DNA of 64,000 nt from Lasiosphaeria ovina (Eukaryota; Ascomycota; Sordariomycetes; Sordariales; Lasiosphaeriaceae): positions 5,270,001-5,334,000 of the forward strand of contig JAULSN010000002.1 in the NCBI GenBank assembly GCA_033439765.1, in the 5' to 3' direction. Shown here in pieces: positions 11,874 through 24,116 of the stretch. The position numbers and the translations under genes are program-made. The first letter of the stretch is position 1. Every line of letters starts with the position of its first letter. The notes under the pieces were generated by a model, which saw only the letters and a program-made list of their open reading frames with translations, ran no database searches and had not been told where the DNA came from.

Positions 11874-13325
<1,452 letters not shown>

Positions 13326-13936
13326 TGGTTCTGATGTATCAGGTCAGGTGTGAATACGGAATGCTTCGTACCTCGTTTATGGTTAAGGGTTGTCAGTCTG
13401 CAGGTTGGATGGAAAAGCAAATGCGGGAATGTCTTCTGCCATCGTGCTGTTAGGGTTAGGGTTTTATGATCTACTCTTCAAGGATACCCGGTATCCGCAA
13501 TGCACGCTTGGCTGTGGAGTACTCGGTACAAGCGGTCTCTTCTATCCAATGTTCTTTCATCAGTATCCATTCCGTATTGTTCACCGAACTGTGAATAGAG
13601 TCGCCTTGGTCCCCGCTCATGGCCGCTTGGGTGCAATTGGATAATCCTGCCATCTTTATTCTATCCTCCATAGCTTTGTCATTTTCAAGTCGACTCTATT
13701 CGAGCTAAACGTTCGGAATACTTCTCCGTACCTTGGTTTTACAGCGGTGACATGAGCTAGCGACCAACCACAATTCGACCGTCTCCAGTCTCAGTCTCGG
13801 TCTCAGTTTCCATTTTAGCGCGTCTCGGACACCTCACTCCCGTCATCAGGTCGTCGACAAGCTTAGCAACTCCTTTCTACCTACCTAGTTACCCAACTCG
13901 TTGCCGGCTGTTGTGAGACAGAATAGATGCACCGCA
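13326..13936. other. Intergenic, thiolase 3' region and CSN12 promoter
   Basis: No gene is seen. It contains a short telomere-like motif at 13449-13464, a CAGTCTC-type short repeat near 13786-13808, and TACC-rich sequence just before the next gene. Confidence 0.5.
13449..13464 (+). repeat. Short interstitial telomere-like motif
   Basis: Two TTAGGG units followed by TTTT. Too short to be a telomere scar on its own. Confidence 0.6.
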
Positions 13937-15737
13937 ATGCCTCTCTTACTCGACTTTCTGAGCAGCATTCACCGCTTTGTTCTCAACCAAAACGGCGATG
14001 AGCTTTGCAATTGGCTACTAATCGAGAGCGGCGTTCCCGAGATATACTTCCGACTCGGCCGAGAGCTCAGGACGAGCTACCTCAACAGCGATGTGCTCGA
14101 GAAGCTGGTTGACAAATGCCTCCCCGAGGAAGACAACGTGGCCGACGGGAAGGGCTCTCCGTGGCCCGGCTTCAACTCCTTCATCAAGGAGTATCTCGAG
14201 TACTGGCGCGATGTCAGCTTTACTGACATTGTCGCGCTTCACTCGCGAATTAGTGCCTTGCTAATGTATGTTAACCCCCTTCTTTCACTGTGCCGTGGAT
14301 ACAATGTCTATTCTAACTGGCTGCTGATGTTGCTTTCTCAGATCTTGTGCAAACGCACTTGCAAACCCCACGTACGGCAACATGCTCCTTCAGACTAGCA
14401 TGTCCATCTCAGAGTCTCTGTCAAAGCTGGTCATGAGCCTGACCCGCCAGCCTCACCTCCTCGCGCGCATCCAGGGCGACGCCTCTGGAGACGAGGCCGG
14501 CGAGAGAAAGTCCATCGTGGAGCTGGCCGCAGACATCATCCAGAAGATCTTCACGTCTTGTCTCACTGATCGCTCCAGCAACCGATGGTCCCAGCCCAAG
14601 GGGAAGAAAGTGGCCGTCTATCTATTTGCAAATCTCACCCTGAAATTGCTGTTTGCGGTACGTGCCCAACCTTCCTCCGTTCTCGTGTAGTGCATCATCT
14701 GACCAGATTTATAGTGCGACAAGTCACGGCTGGCCGTCCAGATGTTCACTAACCTTTCGACCAGTGGACCCGCCCTGTCTCTGTATCCCGCATCTCAACG
14801 CGTCACCTTCCTCTACTACCTGGGCCGCTTCAATTTCGACCACTGCCACTACCTCCGCGCCCACCTGAGCTTCGAAGAAGCATACCGGCAGTGCCCGCCC
14901 CGGTTCCAGGGGCATCGCCGACGTATCCTCGCCTACTGGCTTCCATCCAACCTGCTTCTCGGCCGCTTCCCTTCCCGGGCGCTCCTCCAAAGACCCGAGG
15001 CTCGGGGTTTCGCCGAAATCTTCCTCCCCATCTGCGCCGCGGTCCGGTCCGGGAACTTTGTCGCGTTTCACGGCGCGCTAGCCCAGAGCCGAGACTGGCT
15101 GTGGGCCAAGGGTCTCTACCTTGCGCTCCTCTACCGTCTCAAGCCCCTCGTGTGGCGCTCGTTTACGAGGAAGACGTTCCTGCTTACCTGGCAGGGCTCA
15201 GAAAACGACGCGTCAAAGAAAGCGGCGTCGCTCTCGCTGCACGACCTAGTCACAACGGCCTCGTACGTGCAGAAGCTGCTCGAGGGATACGTCCCCGCCA
15301 AGCCCGCGCCGAGGGCTCGGCCTCCCCACATCAACCATATTTTCATGAGAGCCGTCACCAACAGTGCGGCCGAGTCCGAGTCCGACTCGCTGCTGGCGCC
15401 CCCGCCCGGCGGACCACGACGGCTGATGCCGGCCGAGGGCCTTATCCTCGGGAATAAGAGACCTACGCTCGACAACATGGAGGCGGTTGTCGCGGGTCTT
15501 GTGTACTCGGGGCTGCTCAACGGGTTCATGGCCCGGCAGCAGAAGCGGTTTGCCGTGGAGGGCACTAAGAAATATGGCGGGAACGCCGTCGCTGCCGGGT
15601 GGCCGAACCCCTACAGCGGCATCATGGACCGCTACAAGGAGGAATACGACGACTCGGTTGCCTCGTATTCATCGGGAGAACCCGTTGACCCCCCGGGGGA
15701 GCTCGACGACGTCCCGGGCTGGGTGAAAAATCCGTGA
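13937..15737 (+). CDS. CSN12: PCI-domain protein, CSN12/Thp1/PCID2 family
   Basis: Three exons (13937-14265, 14342-14657, 14715-15737) give 555 residues. Introns have GTATGT and GTACGT donors and all junctions keep frame. Family landmarks are the N-terminal helical region, FANLTLKLLFA-CDKSRLAVQMF, YYLGRFNFDHCHYLRAHLSFEEA and the C-terminal winged-helix part with NKRPTLDNMEAVVAGLVYSGLLNGF. The last phrase is the PCI-type end that also carries nucleic-acid contacts in Thp1/PCID2. Proteins of this family act in mRNA export (TREX-2-like complexes), transcription-coupled mRNP assembly or beside the COP9 signalosome; which applies here cannot be told from sequence. An ATG 36 bases upstream is not present in a good context, so the ATG in GCAATGCC is chosen. 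A Ser/Pro-rich insertion lies around residues 410-440. Confidence 0.9.
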
Positions 15738-16141
15738 TCTGTTAAAAAGGCCGAAGGAAAAATAGAGTAAAAAAAAATCTTGTAGCTGATACCCCCATTC
15801 TTATGTATATATATTGTTGTAGCACCACGTTTAATCGTTTCGCAGGTCGCACTGCATAGGTAAATTTGCCGCCACGATGAGACAGCGCCACTAGTACCGA
15901 AAAGCCCTCGCTCGATGCTAAGACAACATCGTACTCGCCTGGCATTGAGAACACGAGGTGTAGGTACTTTGGTCTTGGTCCTCGAGACTTTCTCTCCGGT
16001 CTGCTTTCTTTCCCATCTCTCTTTCTCCTTCCTTTCTTTCTTCCAAATCACCCACGAGATGAAAAACCCAATAGCCGGGCATTCTCACCTCACATGGCCG
16101 GTTTGAACATTGCTTATATCGCGGCACGTTGCTATTCTCTC

Positions 16142-16171
16142 TTTTCATTTTCCTTTTCCTTTTCCTTTTCT
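16142..16171. repeat. (TTTTCC)n tract
   Basis: About four TTTTCC units in a pyrimidine-rich stretch. Confidence 0.85.
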
Positions 16172-17638
16172 CATTCACATTCGTTTAGTTCTAACTCGGC
16201 TCGAGGTTACATTATCACTGCCCGAGACTGCCGTTTCTCAATCTTATCCACGTTGGCCCGAAAAGCAGAAAGATGTGAGGATATCGTGAAACTACCTAGG
16301 AGCAATTCCCAAGTGGTGAGAAAAATGACAAAGGGAATGGGGAGCAGGGAGGTAATTTCTCTCCTTCGTTCTATCCTGCGCATCCCATTCATCTCACCAT
16401 CCCATCGACGCAGACGGCTAGGGAGAAGAAAGTATTGGATCATATTGATCACCCACCCCGGCAAAGAAACCCATACACCTACCGTTATCCTTGGGAGGAT
16501 GAAGAGTAGGAAGACACATACACCCATCCACACATCCACACAAGCACACACACAACCATGCACTGCGGAGGAGAAAGGGGGGTTTCCTCAAAACTCTCCA
16601 TCCATTTCATATCATGAAAGAAACAAACCGAATATTTTCTCTTTCTCTCATATCCAATCCCATCCGCCAAGGATCCATCTTCAAGGAGCTCATCATCCAT
16701 GAGAAATAAGCTAACTTTCGGTACCCAGAAAAATAAAATCTCCAAAACCCGCGTCTCTCCCCATCCCAAAAAAGGGAGAAGCAGAAAAATAAAATAAAAA
16801 ACTCAAATGGGTATATAGGCGGAAAATCTTCTCCAAAGAATAAAAAAAATCCCACCCCGCCAAACAGCAGCAGCAAAATGAAAAAGGGTATTATCTGTCG
16901 CATGGCGTCGCGGGGGTGAGGGGGATTTTGGGTTTAAAAAGGTATGTGGCCCAAGAATTGAAGAAAAAAAGGCAAGACCATGCCCAAAAAATGGAGTGGG
17001 CGTGGGCGATTGACCACTGCTGCCAAGAGTATCAACCAAAAGGTTTCGATACAGTCGTCAAGTGTTGCAGATGTCGATGGTGGTGGTGATGGGTGATAAT
17101 AGCAATAAACACTAGGTCGCGAACCAAGAGGTAAAGGCCGAGGTTGAGACGACGTTATATATGCGATAATGACGATGGAAACGAGGTTTACAGATTTTAA
17201 AAGAAGAAAAAGTAGTCGGTATGTACAAAACCAGCCGAGAAGGTTTTTGAGTTTTAGTTCGGAGGGGTAAGTGGGAGTCAAAAAAGAAGTTGGCTGGCCG
17301 AAGTTCAACGGGGCGGAGGGAGTTGCTTCTCTCCACTGCCCAGCAAACGGAATTCGGGTCATTTCGCGACGCGTCGTCCGCGCGGTCGGTTTCATCAGAA
17401 AAATTGCTTCATCGCAAGAAAATGGAACCAGGGAGCCAAGGGGAAAAGGTGGCAAAGTCCTGGGAAAAGAAGTCGCCAAATTCCCTCGCGACGATTGGCG
17501 ACTTCAAAGGGGGTAGCGTTGGTCCGAGGACGCTGCCTCGGGTGAAAATGGGCTCGGCCGATCATCAACGGCGAACCAACTACCAAACGAAGAACAAGAG
17601 GGGCTGAGAAGAAAACGAAGAGGCACCGGCCCAGCCAG

Positions 17639-17640
<2 letters not shown>

Positions 17641-17674
<34 letters not shown>
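17641..17674. repeat. Trinucleotide microsatellite (CAG)n
   Basis: About eleven AGC/CAG units ending just outside the stop codon of the SUN-family gene (stop at 17677-17679), thus in its predicted 3' UTR. Confidence 0.95.
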
Positions 17675-17676
<2 letters not shown>

Positions 17677-19179
17677 TCAGTACATTGCTGCTGCCGCCAC
17701 TAGGGCTATAACCAGGCCGGCCATGGCGGCACCTCTCTGGTCTGCAGCACCCTCGTTCTTCGAAGTGGTCGAGACAGGGGCCACGATATCCGTCGCAGCG
17801 GTCAGGGCAGCGCCAGTCGTCGTGCCGTGAGACGAGCTGTCTTCGGCCTCTGACGCCGTGCTAGTCGAATTTTCGTGGAAGATACCGCCATAGCGGAAGC
17901 TGCTTGTCGGACTGGCTGATGACGACGGCGCCTCAGACTCGGCCTCGGCTGAGGTAGTGGGGGCCTTAGAGGACGTCGCAGCAGTCGTCGAAGGAGTAGT
18001 CGAGGTCTTTGGCGGGGGGGTTGTTGAGCTCGAGGTCTTGGGAGGTGGCGATGGCTGTACGGACGACTTGGGGGGCTCCGGGGCCGAGTCTCCTCCAGAT
18101 CCATCGGTATTGAAGACGACAATGTTGCCAACACCCCCCTTTGGAACAGTTACTACGCAAAAAGTTGCGGCCCCGACGCCGACGGTCCCAACAGGACTCT
18201 CCAGTCCATTCACTCCGTCGGTTGAGGGGTTGATGGAACAGGGCAAGCCGTTGCAGCCGCCATTGGGGCATTCGATTTTGACGCCATATGATGGCTTGGT
18301 TTTGGCCAACTCGCAGCCTGTGTAGATTGGGTTCCACGCAATCTTCAGGAAAGTGCGGCCTTCGGCATCGGTATTTGCTCCAGCAACATAGGGGCTCCAG
18401 TTTCCTATGGGCTGGCTCGGGTCACCCCATACGCACCCAACGGAAGATGGTGTTCCGGGAGGGTTGATATAATAGCTATCAAGCACAGGTCAGTCAAGCA
18501 AATTCACATGAGTGATCGGTGCGTCAGTTCATGTGTGGCTCACTGTGCAGCAGATCCGTTCCAGTAGTCAATTGATGGGACGGCAAGCGTCAGCGTCGAA
18601 GAGACATCGTTGGGGATGATCATGGCTTCGTTGCCGGGCAAGACGGTCTGGCAAAACGACACGATTTTGCCGCACTTGTTTACGGCCTTGACCGTGCCTG
18701 TTCCAGAGACACAATAGGGCTCTCCGTCAAAGGGCTTCTTGGGCGTGCCGTTGTCACAATAGAGACCACCATTCTGGGGGTTGATATCAGCATCAGAGAA
18801 ACTTGGATGCTAGAGGGAATAGCTGGCTTACCATCGACTCTGGGTAGACATAGCTCGCTTTGGGGTCCCACTGCCGCATCACCTTGCCACTCACGCAGGC
18901 AATAGGACAATACTTGCCGCTGTCGCAGGTCTGGTCTGGGCTCATGGCAAAACCATTGTTACTGGCGCCAGGAACGAAGACGAGGTCTGTTGAATCTTTC
19001 GGGAGGGTGCAAGTCCCCTTCTTTACGAGCTTCGGCCCGCCGGCTTCGGGGTTGTGGCTTTGACTCCTCCCATAATTCTCATGAGCCTGCTGATGGCCGT
19101 GGTGTACGGCAGAGGCCGGATGGGCCAAGAAGAAGATGGAAGCGGAGCCAAGGGCGGCCTGAAGTGTCGTGAGTCTCAT
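17677..19179 (-). CDS. sun1: SUN-family secreted cell-wall protein, probably GPI-anchored
   Basis: Three exons (19179-18832, 18773-18544, 18475-17677) give 458 residues. A signal peptide ends near residue 24 (HPASA). The SUN domain follows with the family cysteine spacing CDSGKYCPIAC, then a further cysteine after the first splice junction in NGGLYCDN, and on through DYWNGSAAHYYINP and VGCVWGDPSQPIGNWSPY. A Ser/Thr/Pro-rich, probably O-glycosylated stalk of about 130 residues ends in a hydrophobic tail (MAGLVIALVAAAAMY), which suggests a GPI anchor. SUN proteins (Sim1, Uth1, Sun4, Adg3) act on beta-glucan during septation and wall remodelling; the historical beta-glucosidase label is not well supported. 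Introns have GTAAGC and GTGAGC donors. Confidence 0.9.
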
Positions 19180-22083
19180 TGTTGCGTGCGACTCGGGAAG
19201 ACAGCGGGAAGGCCGTTCCGAGTCAGCAACCTCGGGTGGAGCGGAGCAAGAACCGCGTCTTGCTATTCGGGGCGGCGCGTCGTCGTCGAGGACAGCAGCG
19301 ATGGTGTTCCAAAAAAAAAATCACAACAAAAGGAGCGCGACTCGAGAGCAATCGATGCTGGATTTGGGTGTGGAGCGTGGCGTTCAGCGCATAGTTCGAA
19401 GAAAAAAAAGGAGCGGACGGAAGCAGAAAAGGACTTCGGGCGAGCTTCCTTGGGACGGATTTGACAGTTTCTTCTGTGAGAGGCGAACGAGTGTGGGGTT
19501 CGAAGGCGAACGTTGCGAAACAAAAGGAGTGACGAAAAAGAGAGACGGCGCCCTGCTGCGGACGAAAACGACGGTTGGTTGCAAAAGTTGTGCAAGGAGG
19601 AGAGCTCCAGGTCTTGTGCTGCCCGACCGACGGGATTTTTCACCACCAGAGACAGAGGAGACCTGGGGCTTGGGGGAAAGCGGAGGCGGCCGACCAACAA
19701 GAGTCCAGGGAGAGAAGGGCGTGAGTGCCAAGCATCTGCATCTCGATAGCTTCACATCCCTGGCCAATCACGCCCCCTGCTGTCGTCTGTTCCTGGTGGC
19801 TTTCATCTCGGCACCACTTGCGGCCCAGTGCGCCGGACAGGGGTCGGCCAGGAACAGAAAAGCCCTCGGCCCAATCAGAGCGTGCCAAGGGATATTTCCC
19901 AAGGGCACTAACACCAAAGCGGTTGACAAAATGACAAACGTTCCCCGCGACGCCGCCCAGTCGCCCACCTTCTGGCAGGCTCAATCGACTCTTCCCCCAA
20001 AGCTATCCCATTCCCGCCCCTAAGATTGGATATCCAGAAATCTGTTTAGCCTCGATCGGGAACCGCGCCCGATTCGATCCGAGGGTTGTGGCGGTTGTGA
20101 CCGTGTATTTTGCGGTTTATTAATCCTGTCGCTTTTACTTCTCATTTGCCCGTCAATGGTTGGGAATGTCACAAAAGGGGGACGAGCCACAGAGACGCGA
20201 TTATGGAACCATCTGAGCAGCTTCAACTTTGCAAATTGCCTGGATCGCCAGCAAATCCGCCGACCGATGAAAAGGATGCCTGCGAAATTGACCAGCCGCC
20301 AAGCAGCATATGGCGCTGGAAAGAAAACGAAACAAAAGCAAATGGCAACATGTGGCGTGGGTGCGCGGCGGGCACAGCAGCATGCGATGGCCATATGGGG
20401 TCTGAAAGCAGATTGGGTCGGTGTTTGGAAGCATGGCCGTCGCCAAGTCTGGTCTGGCCCTGCGTCACGCGATGCAAGAGGTCGATCAGGAAACAGTTTT
20501 GTTTCATATATAAGAGGCAAGGTAGGTAGGTACGTACGTACGGAAGAGGTGGCCAGCATATTTCCTTGTTCTCTGCGGCGTCGGAGCAGTTGGCTTGGGG
20601 TTTGGTCCAAACAAGAGGTCGTTCGTTCCTTCGCGTGGCCATCATTCCTTGGCGGAAGCCTCGGCATCCTTGCAGAGCCACGCTTCTGGAATCTGGACGC
20701 CTTGTCGTCGGGCTTCCTGCCGTGGCCGGCCTCTGGGGTTTCAAATGGTTATACAAGCCCTTTGCAGCAATTATTTTCGAGCCCTTGGAAGCAGGTCGCC
20801 GACTGTCCTCCAAAGGTTGTCCTATGTTGGATACATGGAAAGGTACGATACTATTTACCGGGGAAACGTGGAGAGTTGTTTGCTCGGATAAAGGTTCTCC
20901 CATGTTTCTACGACAACCGCGGCCGAACAATCACTTTAGCCTCCTTGCAAGGCGAGAATACCGCCGCCGCCGCCGCCGCCATCTCACATGACCCGGGCAG
21001 AGTCATCCGTCAGGTAAGGTAGGTACAGAAGGCATCAACGGCTAAACTCGGTCGGGCTTGGTAAGGCGGTGCAGTCACATCACTCAGTCTGTGACTTGGT
21101 CGCAAGTCGGCCAGTCCGGCCGGCACGAAACAACAAACAGCAGATCCCGCGTCTTGTCTCTTGGCACATGGGAAATTCGGGCCTTTGCCTGCCTCTATTT
21201 ATTTACACGGGGTTTAATAAATAAATCACTGCCCAGTATCCACTCATCCCTACTTTGCCGTTTCTAGTGCAGGCGAGAGACCACAGGTTTATGATAGGTT
21301 AGAACCCTGAAGCCTCTGGTGTGGTTGGGTAGACGACAAGCCGTCGAGTTTGTAATAATAACCACGTGTGCCCATATATGCAAGATATGTGAATATTTTA
21401 CTCATACGTCACGCGTAGCCTTTTAGTCTGCGATCTTGAGTTGAAGAGTTGAGTTCTGTCTCAGAACGAGTAGTCCAAAAGAGGCGCGATGTCCTCGTCC
21501 GTGTCCTTGTATTTGGGTTTCTAGTTTTGTTGATTTTGGTTTGTGCATGGTAATGTGTACAAGCCATTTTCACTTTGGTGATTAATATCCAACTTGTGGA
21601 AGTAGCTTCTGCGGTAGACGAATGAAAACATTAGTGTTCCTATTTTTTGTCAAGTCACTACCTGAAGGGTTGTGGTGGAAATAGAAGGGGGTCTGCCAGG
21701 GAGTTTATAGGGACGGTATTGCACAATCACAGGATATAGCAACGCCCTGTCAGGTGCTTGGAGGGAGAATTCGCGTGATAAGAGTCATGTGTTCTCACTT
21801 CAGCTATCTTATTCTTCAAGCCAGTGTTCCAGACGCCGGTCAATAATACCTGCGAAGGCTACAGACAGACGAGAAGACTGTCGAGCTAATTGCAGTCTTC
21901 GGGTTTAAAGATACTAGGGTTGAGCTGTATATTTTCAATTCTCCAAATCGTCAAGTGTCACTTGGTAGCTAGGTGCTTTCCAGAGGTATATGACAAAAAC
22001 TAAGCCAAATCGCGGGTACAACTCCAAGAGGGAGATCAAAGCAGAGAAACAACAAGATTAACAACGACAGAGAAAGCAGCAGT
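19180..22083. other. Long intergenic region upstream of the SUN-family gene
   Basis: About 2.9 kb with no supported gene. Open frames at 19169-20023 and 20156-21022 lack any recognisable domain and look like chance frames in GC-rich DNA. A CCG repeat lies at 20962-20980 and a GTAG/GTAC run near 20520-20541. The right 800 bases are AT-richer and should include the 3' UTR of the dehydrogenase gene. Confidence 0.5.
20962..20980. repeat. (CCG)n tract
   Basis: Six CCG units. Confidence 0.9.
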
Positions 22084-23130
22084 TCAAATGTCAAATTTAT
22101 CCCCGACCAGGCCCTCAGCCAGCGCCCACAGCCGCGGCGCGGCGGCAGCGTCCAGGGCCCAGGGGGCGATCCAGGCCGGGTCCGTGGTCAGCTGGCAGTC
22201 GTTGAGGTAGACGCCGTCCTCGGCCTCGAGGGCAGGGTCGAGGGCGGCGCGCAGGGTGGTGGCGCAGCCCTGCTGGAGGGTCTTGAAGGCGGGCATGTAG
22301 TCCTTCCTACCCATGATTCTAATGGTAGCGATCCTGACGAGCTCGGGGGTCAGGGTGCGGCCGAGGTTGGTGCCGACGGCTCCCGGGTTCAGGGAGTAGG
22401 AGCGGACGGCCGGGGTCGACTTGGACAGGCGGCGGTTCAGCTCGATCGAGTAGAGCACGCAGGCCGTCTTGGCCTGTCCGTAGGCGGCCCACGTGTCGTA
22501 CTTGTCCGGGGTCTCGGCGGTGAAGTTGGGGTCGTCCCAGCGGATGCCGCCGCCCCTGTTGCCGATGCTCGAGACGTTGACGATGCGGGCGCCGGGCGGG
22601 GCGGCCAGGATCTTGGGGAGCAGGCGGTTGGTCAGCACGAAGTGGCCGAGGAAGCCGGCGGCCAGCTGCATCTCGAGGCCGTCTTTGCTGAGCTCGAAGG
22701 GGCAGGCCATGAGAGCGGCGTTGTTGATGACGACGTCGATGTGGGGGATGGAGGCGTCGGCAAGGATGGTGTCGGCGGCCTCGCGCACGCTGTCCAGGGA
22801 CGCGAGGTCGACGAGCACAAATCTGGCCTGGACCGAGGTGTTGAGGGCGCGGACGGCGTCAATGACGGGCTGGATGCGCTCGAGCGAGCGGCCGAGCAGG
22901 ATGAGCATGGCGGGCTTGGCATGGGCGAGGGACACGGCCGTCTCGGCGCCGATGCCGCCCTGGCTGGGCCCGGTGATGAGGACTATACGGCGGCTGTTAG
23001 TAAAGAGGAACAGAGAAGAGGGCGCTGGGAGCTGGGAGCTGGGAAGAGACATACACGTGCGTCCGTCCACCCTGGCGCTAAAGTCGCTAACCAGCTCAGT
23101 GCCGTTGGTGTGGGAGCCGTAGGTCGACAT
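22084..23130 (-). CDS. Short-chain dehydrogenase/reductase (retinol-dehydrogenase/WWOX-like)
   Basis: Two exons (23130-23055 and 22982-22084) give 324 residues. The intron (GTATGT donor, CTAAC branch, TATAG acceptor) joins as GRT-FLITGP. Rossmann-fold marks are TGPSQGGIG for cofactor binding, VLVDLASLDSV, NNAAL, the catalytic serine in VNVSSIG and the YGQAK active site. The layout is that of classical or extended SDRs related to retinol dehydrogenases and WW-domain oxidoreductases, which use NAD(P)(H) on alcohols and ketones; the substrate cannot be read from the sequence. The intron holds a tandem AGCTGGG repeat. There is no signal peptide or membrane segment. Confidence 0.9.
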   Translation of the reverse strand: MSTYGSHTNGTELVSDFSARVDGRTCMSLPSSQLPAPSSLFLFTNSRRIVLITGPSQGGIGAETAVSLAHAKPAMLILLGRSLERIQPVIDAVRALNTSVQARFVLVDLASLDSVREAADTILADASIPHIDVVINNAALMACPFELSKDGLEMQLAAGFLGHFVLTNRLLPKILAAPPGARIVNVSSIGNRGGGIRWDDPNFTAETPDKYDTWAAYGQAKTACVLYSIELNRRLSKSTPAVRSYSLNPGAVGTNLGRTLTPELVRIATIRIMGRKDYMPAFKTLQQGCATTLRAALDPALEAEDGVYLNDCQLTTDPAWIAPWALDAAAAPRLWALAEGLVGDKFDI

Positions 23131-24116
23131 GGCGGGTGAGGCTTTCCGTTGGATGAATTACTAGGCTGGTTCTATATAAAGCAAAGGAGAAAGAAGAAAC
23201 TGATAGTGATAGCGATGGTGAAGATGCTCAAATATTGCTGCCAGATGAGCTGCCAAGGACTCGACTTATATACCCATCCGAAACCGAAACTCCGCCGTGA
23301 CCGCTGCGGGTGCCATTGGCTTGTCGGCGGGCATTATGGGCGTAATTCATAGACATGGCCTGAGGTAATAGGGGCGTGCCGTGTTGTGGAGCTTGAAGCC
23401 GGTCTTGATGTGCATCGGCCGGTGCGGCCGCGCGGGGTGCTACGGACCAGAATTGGCGGGACGCTGCTTAAGTCCGCGCGGATACCCTCCGCGTGCACTC
23501 TGCAACAAGACGCCCCGGGCCATCAGTCCAAAGCCACAACCCGAGACCTGCGGCAAAAAAACAGGGTAGGTTACTGATGTCACGCCATATAAGTCGGGCC
23601 CGGTCCATTGCCATGTCCGCTGCGCATATCATTATTTTATACCGTTACGTATAGTTATCTTTTTAGGATTCACAGTCCATTCCTCACTGAAGTTGGGATT
23701 GCACACGTACAATGCGTCAAATATGCGCACGGCTAGTTCCCACTGTTCTAGTAGGATGGCACGGGCCACCTAGATGTCCAAAGGTGAACTTTATTTGGCT
23801 TAGGTGCAGTACCTTGAAGGCTACAACTTGACTGCCACATCAATAAAGCAGAAACCAATCCATTCATTTCTACGCGACGGGAGTCGCTGTGCCCAGCTAG
23901 ACATACCACTACCGACAGGCACTAGAGTCTCATTGAGCTATCTATTGCCTGATACGGGAAGGTAGAAGCAAGAAATTTGCTGCGCAGATCGGGCAGCGTG
24001 TCTGGGGCGCCGGGACTGCCTGAATTGCAGCACACCTCAGGTTAGCAACACCCCGGTCCGGGGGGGCTATTTGCTATTCGCCCGCCCATCGCCATCCGCC
24101 ACCACCACCATCCGCC
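23131..24116. other. Divergent intergenic region
   Basis: No gene is seen in this region between two genes transcribed outward. It should contain both promoters. Confidence 0.5.

Larger units (their letters stand above)
15738..17676. other. Convergent intergenic region
   Basis: Nearly 2 kb between two gene 3' ends with no supported gene. Contents are TTTTCC repeats at 16142-16171, several purine runs, and a CAG repeat abutting the SUN-family gene stop. Open frames here are short and low in complexity. Confidence 0.5.

Noticed and set aside
19169..21022. Open frames of 284 and 288 codons upstream of the SUN-family gene
   Set aside because: No domain, no start context, biased composition and no sign of conserved splice structure. 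Treated as chance frames.
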